Assembly: GCF_014635245.1 (NCBI RefSeq)
Contig: NZ_BMCP01000001.1
Location: 1 to 64,000, forward strand
Origin: Agaricicola taiwanensis
GTDB lineage: Bacteria > Pseudomonadota > Alphaproteobacteria > Rhizobiales > Methylopilaceae
DNA: 64,000 nucleotides
Direction: 5' to 3'
The notes below the pieces were generated by a model. It was not told the origin of the DNA. It was given only the letters and a program-made list of their open reading frames with translations, and ran no database searches. Positions 36,292 through 42,884 of the stretch are shown here, one piece after another (positions within the stretch are counted from its first letter, which is position 1; each line of letters starts with the position of its first letter). The translations under genes and the position numbers were made by a program.

Positions 36292-37692
36292 GCGCAGATC
36301 GCCAACAAAGTTCCCGTATTCCGCAAGCTTGGCCTCTTCATCGGGAAGGCGCAGCAGGAATGACGGGTGTACCGTGATCAGTGCCTGCATACCGCTGTCG
36401 AGCTCAAGGATCTGACCCCGGTTTTTCCCGATCGGCATGGCTTTGCCGAACACCGACTGCACAGCGGTGGCCCCCATGGCCACCACGAGACGGGGCTTCA
36501 CGAGTTCGATTTCCCGCTCCAGCCACGGCCGGCATGCGCGGATCTCGGGCGTCGCGGGCTTCTGGTGGATGCGCCTTTTGCCGCGCGGAACAAACTTGAA
36601 GTGCTTGACGGCATTGGTGACATAGGCCCGGTCACGGGAGATGCCGGCCTCTTCCAGCGCCTTGTCGAACATCCGCCCCGCCGGGCCGACAAAGGGATGC
36701 CCTTCCAAATCCTCCTGATCGCCAGGCTGTTCGCCGACGAACATCACCGGCGCCTTGGCATTACCCTCACCGAATACCGTCTGGGTCGCCGGCGCCCATA
36801 AGGGGCAGGCCCGGCAATCGGCCGCGTCCAGCCGGACGGCATCCAACGTGCCACCTTTCGGCCGCGCCGGCACCGAAGGCTGATGCGGCCTCTGGGGCCG
36901 AGCATTGGGTTCGGTCGTTCCGCTCCTCACCATCTCATTCACCCTGCGCTGCGCCTCCTCGATCAAAGGACGAATGAGCGTCGCCTCCGGCAGGTTCCGC
37001 CAATATTTCACCGGCATCTCGGCGCGCATGGCACCAATCTTGAGCCGCGCCGGATTGAAGATGCTGGCATAATAGCCGCGCCATAACTCTTCCAGAGCAT
37101 CATCGCCAGGCGCGTCCAGGCGTGATGCGGCAGGCCCGAAGATAAGTTCGGAACCGTCCCAGTGCGCGCTGACATCGGGCGTCAGGATCGACCACCGCAT
37201 GGAGGTGAACCGGCGCATGAAGAAGGGCGCGTTTGCTTCGACGATATGGTGTTCGGGCTCGAACCAGGCGACATACCATTCCTCGCCATCCAGAAGGGTC
37301 TGCCGGAACCGCACGAAGGCCCGCATCTTATGGATGTCGCGCCGAACCGCTTTCGCCATGGCTTCCAGCCGGGCCACATCCGGATCGACGGACACCTCCA
37401 GAAGCCGCGGCTCCTGGCGCAGGCGCCACAGCATCGAATAAAGCCAGGAAAAGCGCTCGGGATCGCAATGCTGAACGAGTGTTTCCGCGAGCGCAACAAA
37501 GCCGCGTGGCACGGACACAGGCCCGTCATCCACCACCGGCGGCAGCGATGTCTCCATGTCGGCAAAAAGATCATCGCTGGATCCGACGGACCAGGTCACG
37601 GCATGAGGCGGCACCCGGCGGGACAAAAGGTCCCGTGCTTGCCGCCGCCATCCCGCAAAATCCGTCTGATGCGCCAGAGCAATGCGGTGCAT
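36256..37692 (-). CDS. udgX: UdgX-type uracil-DNA glycosylase fused to DUF4130
   Basis: 478 aa. Residues 1-250 or so match DUF4130 (the TIGR03915 rSAM-linked domain: PERFSWLYSMLWRLR, RFRQTLLDGEEWYVAWFEPE, YYASIFNPARLKIGAMRAEM). After a Pro-rich linker, residues 283-478 form a family-4-like UDG: FVGEQPGDQEDLEGHPFVGP, then the UdgX-specific loop KRRIH (372-376), where the His becomes covalently attached to the abasic sugar in UdgX enzymes, and VHPSFLLR (441-448). Only three Cys are seen in this domain (293, 296, 387). The radical-SAM partner is immediately upstream (2 bp). Confidence 0.9.
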   Translation of the reverse strand: MHRIALAHQTDFAGWRRQARDLLSRRVPPHAVTWSVGSSDDLFADMETSLPPVVDDGPVSVPRGFVALAETLVQHCDPERFSWLYSMLWRLRQEPRLLEVSVDPDVARLEAMAKAVRRDIHKMRAFVRFRQTLLDGEEWYVAWFEPEHHIVEANAPFFMRRFTSMRWSILTPDVSAHWDGSELIFGPAASRLDAPGDDALEELWRGYYASIFNPARLKIGAMRAEMPVKYWRNLPEATLIRPLIEEAQRRVNEMVRSGTTEPNARPQRPHQPSVPARPKGGTLDAVRLDAADCRACPLWAPATQTVFGEGNAKAPVMFVGEQPGDQEDLEGHPFVGPAGRMFDKALEEAGISRDRAYVTNAVKHFKFVPRGKRRIHQKPATPEIRACRPWLEREIELVKPRLVVAMGATAVQSVFGKAMPIGKNRGQILELDSGMQALITVHPSFLLRLPDEEAKLAEYGNFVGDLRLTAAFFGARAA

Positions 37693-37694
37693 GT

Positions 37695-38906
37695 TCAGAT
37701 CCCGAGGGAAAGCTGCCGCGGCGGGGCCACCAGCCGCGACTTCAAGTCCATTCGATCGAGCAGGCGGTGCGGACTGTGATCGGGAAAGATCAGGAAGGGA
37801 AGCACACGCGCCACCGGCACCCGCAGCCGCAGCAGGTCCTCTGCCCGGATCGCCCGCACCCGCCGCGCGGTCAGGATGCGTTCCACCGCCGTCTTGCCGA
37901 AGCCCGGCACCCGCAGCAGCTCTTCCCGCGTGGCCCGATTGACATCCAGCGGGAAGCGCTCGCGATGGCGTAGGGCCCAGGCAAGTTTGGGGTCCATGTC
38001 CAGCGCCAGGTGACCGTCCTCGCCTTCGACGATCTCATTCACGTCAAAGCCATAGAAGCGCATCAGCCAGTCGGCCTGATAGAGCCGATGCTCGCGCATC
38101 AGCGGCGGCGCCTTGGGCGGCAGCGACTGGCTGGCATCCGGAATGGGGCTGAAGGCGGAATAATAGACCCTCTTCAAGCGGTAGGAGCTGTAGAGGTTCG
38201 AACTGGTCGACAGGATCGCCCGGTCATCGGCCGCATCGGCGCCGACGATCATCTGCGTGCTCTGGCCGCCCGGTGCGAAACGCGGCGCCTTCTTTTCCTC
38301 GCCGGCCTCATCGATCCGGACGCGCAGACGGCCCATGGAGCGGCGGATGGCGCGCACATCCTTTTCGGGGGCAAGCTGCTTCAGGCCGCCTTCCGTTGGC
38401 AATTCAATGTTGATGGACAGCCGGTCGGCATAAAGCCCCGCCTCCGCCAGAAGCTCGTCACTGGCGTCGGGAATCGTCTTCAGGTGGATGTATCCCTTGA
38501 AGTCGTGATCGAGGCGCAGGCTCTTCGCCACTCTCACCACCTGCTCCATGGTGTAGTCGGGCGAACGGATGATGCCTGATGAGAGGAACAGGCCCTCGAT
38601 GTAGTTGCGGCGATAGAAGTCCAGCGTCAGCTTGACCACCTCCTCCACCGTGAAACGCGCCCGCGGCACATTGCTGGAGGCGCGGTTGACGCAGTACAGG
38701 CAGTCGAAGGCGCAGGCGTTGGTCAGGAGGATCTTGAGCAGCGAGATGCAACGTCCATCGGGGGCATAGGAGTGGCAGATGGCGCCTTCGGTGGAGCCGA
38801 TGCCCTTGCCGCCCACGGAATCGCGCTTGCTTGTCCCGCTGGATGCGCAGGAGGCGTCGTATTTCGCGGCGTCGGCAAGAATTGCGAGCTTACGGGACAG
38901 ATCCAT
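37695..38906 (-). CDS. Putative DNA modification/repair radical SAM protein
   Basis: 403 aa. The radical-SAM cluster motif CX3CX2C is Cys65/69/72 (TNACAFDCLYCVNRAS); Cys20, 44 and 53 nearby could serve other purposes. LSSGIIRSPDYTMEQVVRVA, IHLKTIPDASDELL and ERFPLDVNRATREELLRVPG lead into a C-terminal helix-hairpin-helix (GFGKTAVERILTARR), suggesting DNA binding. This is the rSAM-linked-UDG family (TIGR03916), nearly always next to UdgX/DUF4130; its reaction is unknown. It forms an operon with the UdgX gene. Confidence 0.88.
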   Translation of the reverse strand: MDLSRKLAILADAAKYDASCASSGTSKRDSVGGKGIGSTEGAICHSYAPDGRCISLLKILLTNACAFDCLYCVNRASSNVPRARFTVEEVVKLTLDFYRRNYIEGLFLSSGIIRSPDYTMEQVVRVAKSLRLDHDFKGYIHLKTIPDASDELLAEAGLYADRLSINIELPTEGGLKQLAPEKDVRAIRRSMGRLRVRIDEAGEEKKAPRFAPGGQSTQMIVGADAADDRAILSTSSNLYSSYRLKRVYYSAFSPIPDASQSLPPKAPPLMREHRLYQADWLMRFYGFDVNEIVEGEDGHLALDMDPKLAWALRHRERFPLDVNRATREELLRVPGFGKTAVERILTARRVRAIRAEDLLRLRVPVARVLPFLIFPDHSPHRLLDRMDLKSRLVAPPRQLSLGI

Positions 38907-38966
38907 AAGCTGCTATTTGTTCTTCTTTTGTTCCTATTACAAGTAGGCGCAAGCTGGAAGGTTCGG

Positions 38967-39007
38967 CCTGGGTGCCGGCGCGGAAGAGCTCCGCGCCGGC
39001 ACCCAGG
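38967..39007. other. Perfect 18-bp inverted repeat between two genes
   Basis: 38967-38984 (CCTGGGTGCCGGCGCGGA) is exactly complementary to 38990-39007, with a 5-nt loop AGAGC. It begins directly after the stop codon of the TonB-receptor gene (minus strand) and lies 60 bp upstream of the radical-SAM start. No T-tract follows in either direction. Likely a very stable RNA 3'-end hairpin for the receptor mRNA, perhaps working with Rho, though a protein-binding palindrome is possible. Confidence 0.8.
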
Positions 39008-39008
39008 A

Positions 39009-41198
39009 TCAGAACTTCGCGGTCAGCCCAAGCCAGTAACGGCGGCCCTCCAGCGTGGTGTTGAAATCGGTCGCCTCCACTTCCTTGTCCAGGATGTTGT
39101 AGACGGCCGCCTTCAAGTCGAGATTGTCTGACATGGAATAGATCACGCCCGCATCGACCATGGTGTAGGCATCATACTTGCGGCCAGGTGCACCGTTGAT
39201 CAGAACCGGCGTTCCATTGGTGCCGATGCGTGCGCCCGCCGCGATCTCCTCACCGTGATAGGTGGCAACCGCCCAGGTGGCGAGCCCTTCGATCGGCGTG
39301 ATCCAGTCGACGCGCAGGTTTGCCGCGTGCTCCGGCGTGCGCGCCAGCGGGAAGCCTTTGAAGTCGCCGGTCTGCTGCTCGGAATCGGTATAGGTGTAGC
39401 TGCCACGGAACGACAGCGCCTCGGTCGCCTTCCAGGTCGCGGTCAGCTCCACGCCCTGGATGATCGCATCATCGATATTGTAGTGATACCAGAGCAGGTA
39501 GTTGGGATCTTCCGACCAGCGAACCGGCGCGCCGCTGGCGTCATAGACGCGGGCGTTGGCGATCTTGTCCTTGAAGTCGGTGTAGAAGTAGGTCGCGCCG
39601 AAGCTGAGGCCGGAATAATTGTCCCACAGTGCGCTGATCTCATAGCTGCGGCTCTCTTCCGGCTTGAGGTTGGGATCGCCGATGATCACGCCGCAGGTGC
39701 CGGCCGGACCATAGGTGCATCCGCCGCCGCCCGTGGTCAGGGCGTAGCCGTCGGCTGTCTGGCGGATTTCGGGCGCGCGGAAGCCCGTCGAGACGCCGCC
39801 CTTGAGCGTCAGACCTGAGAGCGGCGTGTGCCAGACACCATAGAGCCTCGGGCTGAAGTGTTCGCCATAGGCTTCGTGCGAGTCCATTCGCAGACCGCCG
39901 GTGAGTGCAAAAGTGTCCGTCAGGCGCCATTCATCTTCGGCGAACAGCGCCCATTGATTGGCCTCGAACTCCTCGTCCTGGCCGGTGCGGCGGCCGGGGT
40001 TCTGATCGGTCAGCATGGCGTTGAAATATTGGCCGCCGGTCACCAGCGTGTGGCTGCCGAAGAAATCGAAGGGCGTGGTGAACTTGCCGTCCAGCACCGA
40101 ATTGCGGATCAGTGGCGAGCGCGGGTTCTCTATGAAGGTTCCCGTCGCGGCGTCACGCGTCTGGCGCGTGCGCTCACCCCATTCCTGCGAGAAGGAGAAC
40201 TCGGAGGTTGTCGGTCCCCAGCGGCCGATATGGGTTGCCGACCAGTTGAAGCGATCATAGTCGCCATAGGTCTCGTCCCCATCCAATTCCAGCGTACGCC
40301 CGGGGCTCGACAGCCTGCGCACGCGCGAGGCCCCGCCCATGAGCATGATGTCGTGGTTTTCGTTGGGCGTAAGGGTCAGCCGCCCGCCGAGATCGCCTTC
40401 CTTGGCTTCCGTGAAGCCGTCGATGAAATCGTCTTCCTCGCGCAGATAACCGCGCCCCCAGACCTGCATGCCGAGGATGTTGGAGGCGATGGGGCCGTTC
40501 AGATAGAAGGAGGTCTGGCCGGAGTTGCCGAAGTCCCGGTGCTGCTGCGCGGTGCCCTCCACCGTCACCTCGCCGCCCCAGCGATCGCTCACCTTCCGCG
40601 TGATGATGTTGATGACGCCGCCCATGGCGTCCGAGCCATAAAGCGACGACATCGGGCCACGGACGATTTCGATGCGCTCGATCGCCGACAGCGGCGGAAT
40701 GAAGCTCTGCTCGTAGCCGGAGCTGCCGTTGGGGCGGGCGTCGCGGGTGTTCTGGCGCCTTCCGTCGACGAGGAGGAGCGTGTAGGTCCCCGGAAGACCG
40801 CGGATGTAGATATCTTTTTCGTTGGCGATACCTGTCACCGTAACGCCATGGGCTTCCCGGAGCGCGTCGGTGAGGTCGCGGAAGGAGCCTTTGGCCAGAT
40901 CCTCGCGGCTGATGACCGTGATGCTGGCCGGCGCATCGACGACATTTTGCTCAAAACCGGCGGCGGTAACGACGATGTCGGGAAGAACGACATCTTCACC
41001 CGTCGCCTCCGCTGCGGTCTCCTGTGCGAAAGCACCACCGAAGCCAAAGACGCTGTATGCAATCACACTCGCGCCGATCATCAGCCCGTGAAGATCCCGG
41101 TTTCTGCGCCGCCCGTCCTGCATACCGGCGCGCGCGGCCGATTCCGACAAAGACTTTATTGTATTACGCGCCGTGACCTGTTCGCCCGAAACGATCAT
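39009..41198 (-). CDS. TonB-dependent receptor, CirA/FepA-like
   Basis: 729 aa outer-membrane receptor. The signal sequence is preceded by about 38 basic residues; the hydrophobic segment is IGASVIAYSVFGFGGAFAQ, so a start at an internal ATG (residue 26 or 40) is possible. The TonB-box region reads LPDIVVTAAG; the plug carries ITVISREDLAKGSFRDLTDA, KDIYIRGLPGTYTLLLVDGR and IVRGPMSSLYGSDAMGGVIN; the 22-strand barrel follows, ending RRYWLGLTAKF with a terminal Phe. Plug motifs resemble catecholate-siderophore and colicin I receptors; ligand unknown. Divergent from the LysR-TrpD2 fusion. Confidence 0.9.
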   Translation of the reverse strand: MIVSGEQVTARNTIKSLSESAARAGMQDGRRRNRDLHGLMIGASVIAYSVFGFGGAFAQETAAEATGEDVVLPDIVVTAAGFEQNVVDAPASITVISREDLAKGSFRDLTDALREAHGVTVTGIANEKDIYIRGLPGTYTLLLVDGRRQNTRDARPNGSSGYEQSFIPPLSAIERIEIVRGPMSSLYGSDAMGGVINIITRKVSDRWGGEVTVEGTAQQHRDFGNSGQTSFYLNGPIASNILGMQVWGRGYLREEDDFIDGFTEAKEGDLGGRLTLTPNENHDIMLMGGASRVRRLSSPGRTLELDGDETYGDYDRFNWSATHIGRWGPTTSEFSFSQEWGERTRQTRDAATGTFIENPRSPLIRNSVLDGKFTTPFDFFGSHTLVTGGQYFNAMLTDQNPGRRTGQDEEFEANQWALFAEDEWRLTDTFALTGGLRMDSHEAYGEHFSPRLYGVWHTPLSGLTLKGGVSTGFRAPEIRQTADGYALTTGGGGCTYGPAGTCGVIIGDPNLKPEESRSYEISALWDNYSGLSFGATYFYTDFKDKIANARVYDASGAPVRWSEDPNYLLWYHYNIDDAIIQGVELTATWKATEALSFRGSYTYTDSEQQTGDFKGFPLARTPEHAANLRVDWITPIEGLATWAVATYHGEEIAAGARIGTNGTPVLINGAPGRKYDAYTMVDAGVIYSMSDNLDLKAAVYNILDKEVEATDFNTTLEGRRYWLGLTAKF

Positions 41199-41281
41199 TG
41201 ATACGCCACCCCAAGCTTTTATATAGAATAGAGGGGCTAGTATTTTTCCTGCTTCCTTCGGTCAACCTCGCTATCTTAGAG

Positions 41282-41309
41282 TCATTCCATATTCAGAAAA
41301 GTGGAATGA
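41282..41309. promoter_or_regulatory. Candidate operator between TonB receptor and LysR-TrpD2 fusion
   Basis: Inverted repeat TCATTCCA (41282-41289) / TGGAATGA (41302-41309) with a 12-bp spacer, half-site centres 20 bp apart, that is, two helical turns. It sits in the AT-richer 175-bp divergent gap, 65 bp before the fusion gene. The arrangement fits a dimeric HTH regulator, and the adjacent gene encodes a LysR-type HTH. A pure RNA-hairpin role cannot be excluded. Confidence 0.45.
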
Positions 41310-41373
41310 AAACTGGACGTGGATGCTCTGATGATCTTAAGAACAGAGGAGCCATTTTGATCGAACAAGACTG

Positions 41374-42879
41374 ATGACGAGCAACACCATGCCGGGCGCC
41401 CTGAGCGTTCCGATGCCGCAGGACAAGAAGACTCGCGACGAGGATGCCGCCGGGCTGCCGACGAGCCGTCTGGCGCGACTGCGGCTGATCCTGGCGTTTG
41501 ACGCCCTGCTGGTGGAAAAAAGCGTTGCCAAGGCCGCTGAGCGGCTAAACATCTCGTCTCCTGCCATGAGCCGTCTCCTGGCCCAGATCCGCGAGATCTA
41601 TCAGGACCCGATCGTCATACGATCCGGCCGGCGGCTGATCCCCACGCCATTGGCGGAGAGCCTGCGGCAGCGGCTGCGGGCCATCGCCGCGGAGTCGGAC
41701 ACCCTTCTGGACGCCAGGGCGGGTGACAGCCCCGGCCCTGGCCCCGGCTCCGCGCCCGCTCGCCCCACCGTGGGGCCCGCCCCTGCCACGCCCATACAGG
41801 CCGTGCCGCTTTCCATGCGGCCAGCCTTCATCCTGGAAGGCGCGCCGGACCCCGGCGCCATGGCACGCAAGCTGGCCAGCATCGGAGAAGCCGCCCCGCC
41901 ACAAATGAAGCTGGCTAAATATATTGCCCTCACCGGCGCCGGAACAAGTGGCTCCAGGCCTCTGACATTGGATGAAGCCGATGAGGCCTTTTCAGTGATC
42001 CTGGCCGGCGATGCCGATCCCATCCAGATCGGCGCGTTCCTGGTCGTCATGCAATACCGCGGCCTGACTGCCGCCGAACTTGCGGGACTTGTTCGCGCCA
42101 GCCGCCGCCATTGCGGCGCGCCCGGGCTGTCGGCGGCGCATGCCGATCTTGATTGGCCGGCCTATATCTCACCCAAGAGCCGGGAAGCCCCCTGGTTTCT
42201 TCATGCGGCAAGGCTGGTTGCCAAGGCCGGGCATCGGATACTGATCCACACCCAGAAGAAGAGCGGCAATCATCTGGAAGCTGCCGCCCGCATGGCCGGG
42301 ATCGGCCGGTGCCTGTCCGCCGGGGAAGCATCCGCGCAGCTGAAGAAGGATCACATCGCAGTGATCCAGCTCGATTCCCTCTCCACCCAATTGCACGGGC
42401 TCATGTCGCTTTACGGCCTGTTCGAAATGCGTTCACCGCTCAACGTTCTCGTGGCCATGTTGAACCCACTGGGCGCAAACACCAGTCTTCTTGGCGTTTC
42501 CCGCGCGTCCTACCGGGAGCTTCACCGCGACGCTGCCGCGATGCTGCAATGGCCGAACCTCGCCGCCCTCGGAAACAGCCGTGACGTCGCGCAGGCAACC
42601 CCCTTCCGCTCCACCACCATCTTCAGGCTGGTTGACCGCCTCCCGCGCAAGCTGATCGTGCCGTCCACGCCCGAGCCGCGCGCCGAACCCCCGATCGATC
42701 TCACCCGGCTGGAATATTGGGATGCCGTCTGGGCGGGCCGCGCCCGTGACGATCGTGCTGAAGAGGTTATCGTGTCGACCGCGGCGGCAGCTCTTTTGGC
42801 GCTCAAGCGGGATGAAATGAGCTACGCGGAAACCCGTGCTGAGGCCAAAGCCCTTTGGCGACAGCGGAACGCCGGCTGA
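41374..42879 (+). CDS. LysR-type HTH fused to TrpD2/YbiB-like domain
   Basis: 501 aa. Residues 32-108 are a full LysR winged-HTH (RLRLILAFDALLVEKSVAKA, AERLNISSPAMSRLLAQI, then DPIVIRSGRRLIPTPLAE). A Pro/Ala-rich linker spans about 112-150. Residues 176-500 resemble the anthranilate phosphoribosyltransferase-like TrpD2/YbiB group: LTLDEADEAFSVILAGDADP, QIGAFLVVMQYRGLTAAELA, SPLNVLVAMLNPLG. The glycine-rich phosphoribosyl-diphosphate motifs of true TrpD are not seen. No LysR effector domain is present. YbiB-family proteins bind nucleic acid non-specifically; a regulatory role is inferred from the HTH. Confidence 0.82.
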   Translation: MTSNTMPGALSVPMPQDKKTRDEDAAGLPTSRLARLRLILAFDALLVEKSVAKAAERLNISSPAMSRLLAQIREIYQDPIVIRSGRRLIPTPLAESLRQRLRAIAAESDTLLDARAGDSPGPGPGSAPARPTVGPAPATPIQAVPLSMRPAFILEGAPDPGAMARKLASIGEAAPPQMKLAKYIALTGAGTSGSRPLTLDEADEAFSVILAGDADPIQIGAFLVVMQYRGLTAAELAGLVRASRRHCGAPGLSAAHADLDWPAYISPKSREAPWFLHAARLVAKAGHRILIHTQKKSGNHLEAAARMAGIGRCLSAGEASAQLKKDHIAVIQLDSLSTQLHGLMSLYGLFEMRSPLNVLVAMLNPLGANTSLLGVSRASYRELHRDAAAMLQWPNLAALGNSRDVAQATPFRSTTIFRLVDRLPRKLIVPSTPEPRAEPPIDLTRLEYWDAVWAGRARDDRAEEVIVSTAAAALLALKRDEMSYAETRAEAKALWRQRNAG

Positions 42880-42884
42880 GTTGC

